DNA of 31,155 bases from a virus: the IMG/VR virus record IMGVR_UViG_3300029448_000233, positions 1-31,155 of that record, one strand, 5' to 3'. The notes beneath the pieces are model-generated. The model ran no database searches. It saw only the letters and a program-made list of their open reading frames with translations, and was not told the DNA's origin. A program made the position numbers and the translations under genes. Of this stretch, positions 25,093 to 30,824 are shown piece by piece (within the stretch, counting starts at the first letter, position 1; each line of letters begins with the position of its first letter).

Positions 25093-25265
25093 TGAATCCA
25101 GATAAATTTAAAAGTGTAGCGATAAACATCAAGACTTATCAAATGCTTGAAACACTTTCTCAGAAAAAATTTGAGATGCCAATTAGCATGTCAAAGACTG
25201 TAGAGTTTTTTATCCAAAAGGCTCATACAGATTTCAAAGGTAAGGATGACAAGAAAAAATCTTAA
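25092..25265 (+). CDS. Ribbon-helix-helix-like small protein, 57 aa
   Basis: The sequence MNPDKFKSVAINIKTYQMLE followed by LSQKKFEMPISMSKTVEFFI has the beta strand plus two-helix layout of Arc/MetJ-type repressors, with an S-x-S-K-T-V-E-F helix 2. It starts at the TAATG overlap with the previous gene and ends inside the next gene. It may regulate the early or lysogenic genes; targets are unknown. Confidence 0.55.
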   Translation: MNPDKFKSVAINIKTYQMLETLSQKKFEMPISMSKTVEFFIQKAHTDFKGKDDKKKS

Positions 25266-25590
25266 TAGGAGGTTAGATGAGTTAGAGAAATCCAGGCAAG
25301 AGGATTATGGATCATTCAATGGCAATATGAAAAAAATTGCTGATGCTTGGTCCATAATTTTAGAGCCATATCTAAAAACCAACTTGCCAGGATTTTTAGT
25401 TCCGTTGATGTACGCACAAGCAAAATTAATTAGAGCAACCAATAAGTTTAAAGAAGATACTTACGATGATGCTCTAGCTTACTTAGTTCAAGCACATGAC
25501 ATGCACAAAGAAAAATCACAAGAGATTAATACCGATGAGTTACTGGGAGTGGAAACTAAACCAGGAGATGGCTTATCGAAACACTATTGA
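25246..25590 (+). CDS. DUF6378-like protein, 114 aa
   Basis: The pattern EDYGSFNGNMKKIADAWSII, then PLMYAQAKLIRATNKFKED and DDALAYLVQAHDMHKE resembles DUF6378 phage proteins: a helical domain with R/K-E-x-Y-G start, W, and D-D...D-x-x-A-Y. These are sometimes compared with MazG-like helical folds; no activity known. It overlaps the preceding 57-aa gene by 20 bases. Confidence 0.55.
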   Translation: MTRKNLNRRLDELEKSRQEDYGSFNGNMKKIADAWSIILEPYLKTNLPGFLVPLMYAQAKLIRATNKFKEDTYDDALAYLVQAHDMHKEKSQEINTDELLGVETKPGDGLSKHY

Positions 25591-25663
25591 TAACGATGAT
25601 AAATTTAGAACTGAATACAAGGAGTATTTAAAAAATGAGCTCAGAAAAAAGAAACCAGAATAA
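25535..25663 (+). CDS. Small protein, 42 aa
   Basis: ATG at 25535 opens MSYWEWKLNQEMAYRNTIDN and the frame ends DELRKKKPE-like (EYLKNELRKKKPE) at 25663. It bridges the 114-aa gene and the 94-aa gene, overlapping both. A second in-frame ATG at 25568 has AGGAG directly before it. The sequence is helical and charged. Moderate confidence because it is fully nested between overlaps. Confidence 0.4.
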   Translation: MSYWEWKLNQEMAYRNTIDNDDKFRTEYKEYLKNELRKKKPE

Positions 25664-25919
25664 TATTGTAAATTTTCCTGGAACAATAAATCCAGCTGTT
25701 GATGAGCAGCATAAAGAAATTGTTAAAGTGTTAGTTAATATTCAAACAAAAATGTCTGATGATAACACCTGGCATAATGCAATTTTAACAATTCCAGAAA
25801 TAAAAATTTTAGCAAACTATGGAGAGGCTATGGAATTAAAACCTCTTATCTCATCCAGGTTAAATTCTGTTTTAGCATCAACTTTAATACGAAGAACAAT
25901 ACTTGAGGATCTGATATGA
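25635..25919 (+). CDS. Hypothetical early protein, 94 aa
   Basis: Not recognised. It begins MSSEKRNQNNIVNFPGTINP and is helical from residue 22 onward (EQHKEIVKVLVNIQTKM ... NYGEAMELKPLISSRLNSVL). An AAGGAG lies upstream of the ATG, about 11 bases away. The stop overlaps the next start (ATGA). Confidence 0.55.
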   Translation: MSSEKRNQNNIVNFPGTINPAVDEQHKEIVKVLVNIQTKMSDDNTWHNAILTIPEIKILANYGEAMELKPLISSRLNSVLASTLIRRTILEDLI

Positions 25920-26191
25920 ATAGAAAAAAAAGAGAAAGCTATCTATCAATGAGTAAAGATACTTTTTTAAATGAGGCTACTGGTCCTTATCTAAGATTAG
26001 ATAGTACAGCTTGGTATTTAAAAAAATTTAAAAATAAAAAAGTTGGATTTTTTTTAAATATGAGTAGCAAATATCAACAGATGCCTAATACTTGTTTTGA
26101 GGCTACCGCTGCTAAAATACCAGATCTTAATATTCCAGCAGTTCAAGAACAAATCAAAAAATTCATGGAGAAAAATAATGAAAGCAATTAA
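25916..26191 (+). CDS. Hypothetical early protein, 91 aa
   Basis: Not recognised. It is basic at the start (MNRKKRESYLSMSKDTFLNE), has a KKFKNKKVGFFLNMSSKYQQ block, and a C-terminal helix. Starts in ATGA overlap with the previous stop and overlaps the HTH gene downstream by 14 bases. Confidence 0.55.
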   Translation: MNRKKRESYLSMSKDTFLNEATGPYLRLDSTAWYLKKFKNKKVGFFLNMSSKYQQMPNTCFEATAAKIPDLNIPAVQEQIKKFMEKNNESN

Positions 26192-26474
26192 AGACGCAGA
26201 ATACATAGCATTTGCTCACATGCTTGGAGGTAATATTAGATTTTGCAGATTAAGAAATTTTAAACCGCAAAAATCTTTAGCTTTTGCAATAGGTGTTACA
26301 CACCAAAACGTACAAAAATATGAAAGTGGAGACATTATTCCAACAGCATTTAGATTAAAAAAGATTGCCGATTTTTATGGAGTAAAGACAGATGATTTAG
26401 TCAGTCCAACATTTATACATGAACAAACAAAAGCGAATGAACTGCTTGATAGGAGTATTCATGGCGATAGTTAA
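26178..26474 (+). CDS. XRE-family HTH regulator (Cro/CI-like), 98 aa
   Basis: The start at 26178 (MKAIKDAEYIAFAHMLGGNI) has GGAG upstream and is preferred over an ATG at 26097 inside the previous gene. Residues 18-75 form an XRE helix-turn-helix: LRNFKPQKSLAFAIGVTHQN, then V-Q-K-Y-E-S-G and LKKIADFYGVKTDDLV. It is the clearest repressor-like DNA-binding protein in the window. No C-terminal cleavage domain is present. It sits inside the early operon rather than divergent to it, so a Cro-type or autoregulatory role is as likely as a lysogeny repressor. Confidence 0.75.
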   Translation: MKAIKDAEYIAFAHMLGGNIRFCRLRNFKPQKSLAFAIGVTHQNVQKYESGDIIPTAFRLKKIADFYGVKTDDLVSPTFIHEQTKANELLDRSIHGDS

Positions 26475-26619
26475 AACAACAACAGGAGAGGCAAGCTTTG
26501 TTTTAGAAGAAACATTTGAATCTAAGGAAAAAGCAACTGAAGGAACTGAGCCTGTTACCCAGGAGGTTAAACAATTAGAAATAAAAATTGATAACACTAA
26601 ATGGAGAAATGATGAATAA
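26461..26619 (+). CDS. Small acidic protein, 52 aa
   Basis: Start at 26461 (MAIVKTTTGEASFVLEETFE) with AGGAG upstream, overlapping the HTH gene by 14 bases. Glu/Thr-rich and probably disordered. Function unknown. Confidence 0.5.
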   Translation: MAIVKTTTGEASFVLEETFESKEKATEGTEPVTQEVKQLEIKIDNTKWRNDE

Positions 26620-26935
26620 AATTCCTTATGATTTACCTATTGATAGTAAAGTTCAAAGATTAAAAAGAAGATACCAAGGATTAAGCAGAGTAGCGGCAGC
26701 TATTAATGATCTTTATATATATGGAGTATATCCATCTAATTTTCCAAATCTTACAACAGTTCTTGAGCAAGCAAAGGATCATTGTAAAAAAATAATTAAA
26801 GAGACAAAACAGGAAATCGCTTTTGTTGAAAATCCTAATGGAATGTATGATTTAGTGATGGATGAAGTTTTAGAAGATGCAGATAAAGAAACTCCACATA
26901 GAACTAATTATCCAAAGGATGAGCCAGATGAATAA
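26612..26935 (+). CDS. Hypothetical early protein, 107 aa
   Basis: The start at 26612 (MNKIPYDLPIDSKVQRLKRR) is chosen because GGAG lies 5 bases upstream; ATGs at 26588 and 26609 are possible. The protein is helical with an acidic C-terminus (DEVLEDADKETPHR). No family recognised. Overlaps both neighbours by 8 bases. Confidence 0.55.
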   Translation: MNKIPYDLPIDSKVQRLKRRYQGLSRVAAAINDLYIYGVYPSNFPNLTTVLEQAKDHCKKIIKETKQEIAFVENPNGMYDLVMDEVLEDADKETPHRTNYPKDEPDE

Positions 26936-27179
26936 AATTTTAGAAAAAGTAATATTAGATAAGGATCATCAATCTATAATTAAAAAAATGGATGATGCAA
27001 TAAAAGCTAAAGATAAAGAAATTTTTGAAATGAAAAATATAGAAACGCAGCATCAAAGAATGAATGGATTGTTGCATGAAGAAATTGCTAAATTAAATAA
27101 AGAGATATTTAAGTTAAAAAAGGATAATGCAATTTTTAAGGAAAATATACAAGCAGAGCACCTAAGAGCAAAAAAATAA
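26928..27179 (+). CDS. Coiled-coil protein, 83 aa, last early gene
   Basis: From ATG at 26928 (MNKILEKVILDKDHQSIIKK) almost the entire sequence is a charged heptad-like helix rich in Lys, Glu and Ile. An ATG at 26877 is in frame but lies inside the previous gene without a good ribosome site, whereas AAGGA precedes 26928. The stop codon lies inside the integrase terminator. Function unknown. Confidence 0.55.
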   Translation: MNKILEKVILDKDHQSIIKKMDDAIKAKDKEIFEMKNIETQHQRMNGLLHEEIAKLNKEIFKLKKDNAIFKENIQAEHLRAKK

Positions 27180-27192
27180 GGCTCTGAGAGCC
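27170..27192 (-). terminator. Intrinsic terminator of the integrase gene
   Basis: On the minus strand GGCTC-TCA-GAGCC forms a 5-bp GC-rich stem with a 3-nt loop, followed by TTATTTTTTT. It lies 44 bases downstream of the integrase stop. The T-run is antisense to the last codons of the early coiled-coil gene, so one element serves the converging units. The stem is short but compact. A second small hairpin (CTGC...GCAG, 27200-27213) precedes it. Confidence 0.55.
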
Positions 27193-27235
27193 ACAGAGAC
27201 TGCGTTTAAGCAGCCTCCATGACCTAGACTTCATA

Positions 27236-28516
27236 CTATTTTTTTGTAATTACTTGAGAAATCAAGTTTGTATTTAATGCCTTGCCAGTTGCTTTAGCAA
27301 GTTTGTCTTGGTCTGATTTTGAAATACCAACTAATTTATTTCCATAAATTTCAGCAGTAGTTTCATATTTTAAATGACCAGCTCTAGCCTTAACTTGATT
27401 AGGATCCAAATTATATTTCTGCATATTGCTAATTAAAGTAGAGCAAAGTTTATGTCTAAAAGTTTTAGTTGGAGATCCTTTTAGTGATGAAGATAATATT
27501 TTAACATGACCATCTCTTCTGCAAACTATCTCAGCCAATCCATGTTCAGCATAATTTTTCCAGATCTGAGCATTAATATATTTATAAGATAATGGTCCAT
27601 CACCTCTAAGGCCAGGTAAAACCCAATTAGAATATTTATGATTTTTATCTAAGTATTTAAACCACATCTCAAAAAATCTAACAGCATCATCATCAAGAGG
27701 TATATCTCTTTTGCTGCCTCTGTTTTTAGTTCGGTTTAAATAACCACCTTCTGCTTGTATATAAACACCTTGAATTTTAAGAATTTTATTATTCAGATCT
27801 ACATTAGATCTTTTAATAGCAGCTAATTCAGATGCTCTTAAACCAAAGATAAATAACAAACATAATATGGCAAATCTATTAGCAGCATTCGTATCATTCC
27901 ACATTTGCTCATAATTAGTATTAATCATGACCATACATAAATTGTCATCTAAAATTTTAGTTTCTTTACGAAACAATAAATCATCATCTTTTGGAATTAC
28001 ATAAGGATAATCATAGATCTTAAATGTTTCCATATCTCGACAAACATCCCAGCCATACATATTAGCTTTACGAATAAAATGTCTAATATCCTTAACTGAA
28101 TTTCTTAGAGTTTTAAAAGGAACTCCATCATCAAATGCAGCTTTTAAAAACTGTTCCATTTGCTGTAGCTTAAATTCAGTCAGCAAAAGTGTTGGAGAGA
28201 TATATTTAGATATTCTTAGATCGAACTCTCTTTGATACCTAGATAATGAAGTTTGATTAATTCTATTTTTAGAATTTTTTAGATCTAATTTAGCTTGAGC
28301 AAATTTTTGAAAAGCATCATGAAAAGTTACTCCGCCTGGATCTTTTTTAATTGGAGTTGCAGATCCAGAAAGCTCAAGATTAAACATGGCTTGTTCCGCA
28401 TCTGATTTAAGTTTAAATGGAGCTCCATCTACACTAATCGTTTTTCTTGTTTCGATTGATTGAATGATCCATTTATTGTTCTTAGGTGTTACTCTGTAGT
28501 TTTTTGTTTTTGTCAT
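27236..28516 (-). CDS. int: Tyrosine recombinase (integrase)
   Basis: This 426-aa protein has an arm-binding N-terminal part, a core-binding SAM-like domain and a catalytic domain. Catalytic residues appear as R in LLFIFGLRASELAAIKR (near residue 222), a lysine hairpin around GYLNRTKNRGSKRDIPLDDD, R in KTFRHKL (near residue 352), H in RAGHLKYETT (near 378) and the Tyr nucleophile in AEIYGNKL (near 391). Box II has K in place of the usual first His (K-T-F-R-H instead of H-x-L-R-H), a known H/K variation. It starts 208 bases from the attP core and reads away from it. It would catalyse integration at a host tRNA-Asn gene. Confidence 0.93.
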   Translation of the reverse strand: MTKTKNYRVTPKNNKWIIQSIETRKTISVDGAPFKLKSDAEQAMFNLELSGSATPIKKDPGGVTFHDAFQKFAQAKLDLKNSKNRINQTSLSRYQREFDLRISKYISPTLLLTEFKLQQMEQFLKAAFDDGVPFKTLRNSVKDIRHFIRKANMYGWDVCRDMETFKIYDYPYVIPKDDDLLFRKETKILDDNLCMVMINTNYEQMWNDTNAANRFAILCLLFIFGLRASELAAIKRSNVDLNNKILKIQGVYIQAEGGYLNRTKNRGSKRDIPLDDDAVRFFEMWFKYLDKNHKYSNWVLPGLRGDGPLSYKYINAQIWKNYAEHGLAEIVCRRDGHVKILSSSLKGSPTKTFRHKLCSTLISNMQKYNLDPNQVKARAGHLKYETTAEIYGNKLVGISKSDQDKLAKATGKALNTNLISQVITKK

Positions 28517-28585
28517 TGATATTCAATAACTTCATGAGATAACTTTCCAAGAATAATTTGCTCTAATATAACTAGCTGTAAGTGT

Positions 28586-28607
28586 TTCACTATTTGGTGT
28601 TAGTGAA
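28586..28607. repeat. Inverted repeat TTCACTA/TAGTGAA, candidate integrase arm site
   Basis: Perfect 7-bp arms with an 8-nt spacer. The same heptamer occurs twice as direct repeats on the other side of the core, within the longer string TAATTCACTAA (28831-28841 and 28903-28913). Confidence 0.5.
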
Positions 28608-28686
28608 TAGAAGTGAAAGTTTTTTAGGAACAAACTATTTTCCGATATAATCTTGGAAAATAATAACATTTAGTTAACCTTTCTTT

Positions 28687-28705
28687 AGTTGTTAATTTAA
28701 CAACT
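28687..28705. repeat. Palindrome next to attP core
   Basis: AGTTGTTAA and TTAACAACT are perfect 9-bp arms around a single T. It lies 18 bases from the core on the integrase side. It could be an operator for a regulator of int or an excisionase site. Confidence 0.5.
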
Positions 28706-28723
28706 GGAAGGTGTTTCTAAGTT

Positions 28724-28766
28724 ATTGATTAACAGTCAACTGCTCTACCAACTGAGCTACCGAGGA
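28724..28766 (-). other. attP core: 5' half of a tRNA-Asn(GUU) gene
   Basis: Read on the minus strand from 28766: acceptor 5' strand TCCTCGG, TA, D-arm GCTC-AGTTGGTA-GAGC, A, anticodon stem GTTGA, loop CTGTTAA with anticodon GTT, and stem TCAAT. That is 7+2+4+8+4+1+5+7+5 = 43 nt, i.e. tRNA positions 1-43. No variable loop, T-arm or acceptor 3' strand follows, so it is not a functional tRNA gene. Beside a tyrosine integrase it is best read as the identity segment for integration into a host tRNA-Asn gene. Confidence 0.88.
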
Positions 28767-28783
28767 ATGTTTAAAGAAACAAT

Positions 28784-28812
28784 GTTTTATTAAACAATCG
28801 GATGACTGTCAA
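28784..28812 (-). promoter_or_regulatory. Promoter reading into the half-tRNA and integrase
   Basis: Minus strand: perfect TTGACA (28812-28807), 17-bp spacer, TAAAAC -10 (28789-28784, 4 of 6). The tRNA-like sequence begins 17 bases further at 28766, a spacing that suits a short tRNA leader. In the free phage it would transcribe through the half-tRNA to int, about 260 bases away. Confidence 0.6.
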
Positions 28813-28858
28813 AATAAATTTAGCGAAAAATAATTCACTAATTTATAAAAACACAAAC

Positions 28859-28872
28859 CAGTCAACTACTCT
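28859..28872 (-). repeat. Copy of the tRNA anticodon-arm sequence
   Basis: Minus strand AGAGTAGTTGACTG differs by one base from AGAGCAGTTGACTG in the attP core (28746-28733), 126 bases away. A third copy, AGAGTTGTTGACTG, lies at 19665-19652. May be an accessory core-type or regulatory site. Confidence 0.5.
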
Positions 28873-28921
28873 TATATCAAAGTTAGGATAATCTTATATA
28901 GTTAATTCACTAAGTAAAGAT

Positions 28922-29011
28922 TCACTTTTTTTTCTTTTTTTTAGCATAAGCTTTGGCTTTTTTCTTTCCAGCCTTCGTATATGCAAACTTTTTACCTTTT
29001 ACCATTGGCAT
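28922..29011 (-). CDS. Tiny lysine-rich protein, 29 aa
   Basis: ATG at 29011, preceded by AAAGGAG at 7 bases, the best ribosome site in this cluster. The product starts MPMVKGKKFAYTKAGKKKAK and ends in a run of lysines; more than half of residues are Lys. It overlaps the previous gene by 20 bases. The KKF-A-Y-T-K-A-G-KKKAKAY pattern recurs in small phage proteins of unknown role. Confidence 0.65.
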   Translation of the reverse strand: MPMVKGKKFAYTKAGKKKAKAYAKKKKKK

Positions 29012-29177
29012 AGTTTTTCTCCTTTGTATGTTTAGCCTGGCAATCCTTGTCTGGTGGATAGCCTGGAGTTTGTATTCTGCAAAATCTTAATCCTTTTTCA
29101 TTACAAATAAAATTTTCAGTTTGAGTTTTGCAATAATCACACTTAACAGCTATGACAAGCTTTTTACCTCTTTGCAT
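28992..29177 (-). CDS. Small Cys-rich protein, probable zinc binder, 61 aa
   Basis: It contains KCDYCKTQTENFIC and then LRFCRIQTPG and D-K-D-C-Q-A-K-H, giving a C-x2-C ... C ... C ... C-x3-H set that could bind zinc. Function unknown. It lies near the end of the late accessory cluster. Confidence 0.55.
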   Translation of the reverse strand: MQRGKKLVIAVKCDYCKTQTENFICNEKGLRFCRIQTPGYPPDKDCQAKHTKEKNYANGKR

Positions 29178-29197
29178 TAATAATGTGTTTTATTTAA

Positions 29198-29383
29198 TTA
29201 TCTATTAATTAAAGTATCGATGTAAGAATATATCCGAGACATATCTTTATTTAGATTAAGTAGTTCTTCCTGGATATGAGCTAATGAAACTTGAAGCTCA
29301 ATTATAGAAATGCAAATCCAACCACTAATTCCAGTTAGAATAAAACCAAGTATAGGAATTATATAATCATTATTTTTTTTCAT
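29198..29383 (-). CDS. Single-TM protein, 61 aa
   Basis: Start at 29383 (MKKNNDYIIPILGFILTGIS) is preferred over 29413, which lies well inside the 39-aa gene. One membrane helix spans residues 8-29, followed by a helical, coiled-coil-like tail (LQVSLAHIQEELLNLNKDMS). Its place in the lysis cluster suggests a holin-like or spanin-like accessory role; not proven. Confidence 0.5.
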   Translation of the reverse strand: MKKNNDYIIPILGFILTGISGWICISIIELQVSLAHIQEELLNLNKDMSRIYSYIDTLINR

Positions 29384-29489
29384 TTTTTTTATTTTTACAA
29401 TTAGGAAAATCAAAAGTCATAACCTCATCTACCTTTGCAAAAGCATCATCAATAAAGCCTAAAAATTTGTATATAAATTTATCAATCAC
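29370..29489 (-). CDS. Small protein with GTG start, 39 aa
   Basis: The GTG at 29489 overlaps the stop of the 44-aa gene (GTGA). The product reads (M)IDKFIYKFLGFIDDAFAKVD then EVMTFDFPNCKNKKNEKK. Short proteins of the form 'IDKFIY-K-F ... TFDFP-KKK' occur in lysis regions of marine podoviruses as I recall. It overlaps the next gene by 14 bases. Amphipathic start may contact membranes. Confidence 0.5.
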   Translation of the reverse strand: MIDKFIYKFLGFIDDAFAKVDEVMTFDFPNCKNKKNEKK

Positions 29490-29620
29490 TTGCCACCGCC
29501 TTTATATCTTGTGTTCTTTTGTTGTAATTTTTCTGATTTAGATTTTGATTTTTTGTGTTGTCCTGGTCCTCTTTTTTTAGGCTTATCTCTAACAACAAAG
29601 TCTTTGAACTTACGAGCCAT
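29486..29620 (-). CDS. Basic small protein, 44 aa
   Basis: It begins MARKFKDFVVRDKPKKRGPG and ends NTRYKGGGK. The 'RKFKDFVVRDKPKKRPGxHKKSxSKSEKL' pattern is a small conserved peptide of marine podoviruses with no known function. Start overlaps the stop of the 79-aa gene as TAATG. Confidence 0.65.
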   Translation of the reverse strand: MARKFKDFVVRDKPKKRGPGQHKKSKSKSEKLQQKNTRYKGGGK

Positions 29621-29859
29621 TACTTAAAACCAATAAACTGAAATACAGCTATAATAGTTGTCAAAGCACCAGCTAACCAAAGCAATACTTTAACAGCACC
29701 TTTACTGAATGAAATTTGTTGTTTTAATTCGTTAATATCTTTGGAATTATTTCCTACATCTTTATGCACTCTATGTAATTTAGAGCTCATATCATTAACA
29801 GCTTGAACTAATACATTAATGATAGTTGGAGTATCTTTTTTTTTGGTAGTCTTTTTCAT
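29620..29859 (-). CDS. Coiled-coil plus C-terminal TM protein, possible holin/XhlA-like, 79 aa
   Basis: Residues 13-50 are a hydrophilic helix (VQAVNDMSSKLHRVHKDVGN, then K-D-I-N-E-L-K-Q-Q), followed by one membrane segment (AVKVLLWLAGALTTIIAVFQ). This layout recalls XhlA-type lysis-accessory proteins. It is between a 3TM holin-like gene and small basic genes. Confidence 0.55.
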   Translation of the reverse strand: MKKTTKKKDTPTIINVLVQAVNDMSSKLHRVHKDVGNNSKDINELKQQISFSKGAVKVLLWLAGALTTIIAVFQFIGFK

Positions 29860-30194
29860 TATTTCTTAAAGATATTTGAAACTTTTATTCCAAAAGAAGC
29901 AGCTACGATGGCTCCAAAAATATAAAATATTTCAGATGGCATGGCAGATAAGACTTTGGCCCAGTTCATAAATCTTTCTGTTTCGCCTATTAATGGCAAA
30001 CTTAAAATAATTAAAAACCAAATTAAAATTATTTCATCTTTATAACTTCCGCCAGATTGTTTAATTTTTTCAATTTGGATTTCTTTTTGACACTCAATTT
30101 CTGCATTTCTTGCAACTTCTTTTTTTTTAATATGATGTTTTAATGCACCAATAGAATTTTCAATTAATGTTTTTCCAAGTAAATTTAATAGCAT
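29859..30194 (-). CDS. 3TM-type holin
   Basis: This 111-aa protein has a helical start (MLLNLLGKTLIENSIGALKH, KKKEVARNAEIECQKE), then SYKDEIILIWFLIILSLPLI, a middle amphipathic segment and a final hydrophobic stretch (IFYIFGAIVAASFGIKVSNI). This matches the GTA/phage 3TM holin family, normal length. It lies right after the endolysin gene (shared base at 30194) and would permeabilise the inner membrane. Confidence 0.75.
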   Translation of the reverse strand: MLLNLLGKTLIENSIGALKHHIKKKEVARNAEIECQKEIQIEKIKQSGGSYKDEIILIWFLIILSLPLIGETERFMNWAKVLSAMPSEIFYIFGAIVAASFGIKVSNIFKK

Positions 30195-30592
30195 TAATAT
30201 AACCAGCAGTTAGGTCGATGTGATACTTCATCTGAAGTAAGTATATCTATATGAATAAATGTTTTAGCAATACCAAGACCAGTTACTTTTGGAGCAAAGT
30301 AATCAATTAATTTTTTACGATGTTGAGAGTTTGATACATGTAGGTCAACCGATTTCGATGTTGTATGCGGTCCGTTTTCGCCAGTTGATGAAACTGCTGC
30401 ATTGTGGTCTGGACATCTGTAAGCTGATGTTATTTGTAATGGTCCTAATATATCTCTTGCACTTTGCAAAAGGTCTAACAATTCAGAATAAATTGAAACA
30501 TGGCCACATCCACATTGACATCTAAATTCATCAAGACTAAAGTTTTTCCACTTTTGATCCCAGTCTGATTGTTCTCTTATGTAAGTTGACAT
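30194..30592 (-). CDS. Endolysin, M15 zinc peptidase
   Basis: This 132-aa protein has the M15A carboxypeptidase pattern: LQITSAYRCPDHNAAVSSTG, G-P-H with D in SKSVDLHVS, and FIHIDIL. The zinc ligands are H, D and H in that order, with a catalytic His/Asp near the last. It cleaves peptide cross-links in peptidoglycan. There is no signal peptide, so export needs the holin. The gene overlaps the upstream nuclease gene by 56 bases, an unusually deep overlap. Confidence 0.85.
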   Translation of the reverse strand: MSTYIREQSDWDQKWKNFSLDEFRCQCGCGHVSIYSELLDLLQSARDILGPLQITSAYRCPDHNAAVSSTGENGPHTTSKSVDLHVSNSQHRKKLIDYFAPKVTGLGIAKTFIHIDILTSDEVSHRPNCWLY

Positions 30593-30824
30593 ATATATTT
30601 TTAACTCCTAATTTTTTTTGAATTTCTGATTGTTGCCTTTTTTTATGTCTGCTGGTCCTATCGGATTTAGCATCATAAAAAGTAACTTTGCCAGTTTCTT
30701 TATTGACAGTAATAATATCTATTGGTCCTTGACCTTGTAAGTTTTCAAAAACTAAATGGTCATCATCCAACAATTTAAGTATTGCCTCTAAATGAGCAGC
30801 AATACCTTTGTTGTAAAATTTCAC
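30537..30824 (-). CDS. Holliday-junction-resolvase-like PD-(D/E)XK nuclease, 95 aa
   Basis: The active-site set is E13 (GIAAHLEAILKLL), D36 in GQGPIDIITVN, and D51-A-K53 in VTFYDAKSD. This matches small archaeal-type (Hjc-like) resolvases, which cut four-way junctions. Placed in the lysis cluster, it may debranch DNA before packaging. Start overlaps the stop of the 78-aa gene (ATGA). Confidence 0.7.
   Translation of the reverse strand: MKFYNKGIAAHLEAILKLLDDDHLVFENLQGQGPIDIITVNKETGKVTFYDAKSDRTSRHKKRQQSEIQKKLGVKNIYVNLHKRTIRLGSKVEKL

Larger units (their letters stand above)
28517..28921. other. attP region (noncoding, 405 bp)
   Basis: No gene fits here. It contains the tRNA-Asn half (core), a promoter, palindromes and repeated TTCACTA motifs: 28586-28592 (+) and 28601-28607 (-) on the integrase side; 28834-28840 and 28906-28912 (both +) on the other side. 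This two-arm layout around a core is what tyrosine integrases use for arm-type binding. Other pairs: TTTCCAAGA at 28544 with its complement TCTTGGAAA at 28651. Confidence 0.7.

Noticed and set aside
27200-27213. Second hairpin CTGC...GCAG as a terminator
   Set aside because: Only a 4-bp stem and no T-run on either strand; it may just add to the stronger hairpin beside it.
28681-28766. A complete tRNA-Asn gene
   Set aside because: Only positions 1-43 are present; the following bases lack a T-arm (no GGTTCGA-like loop) and cannot pair with the acceptor 5' strand.
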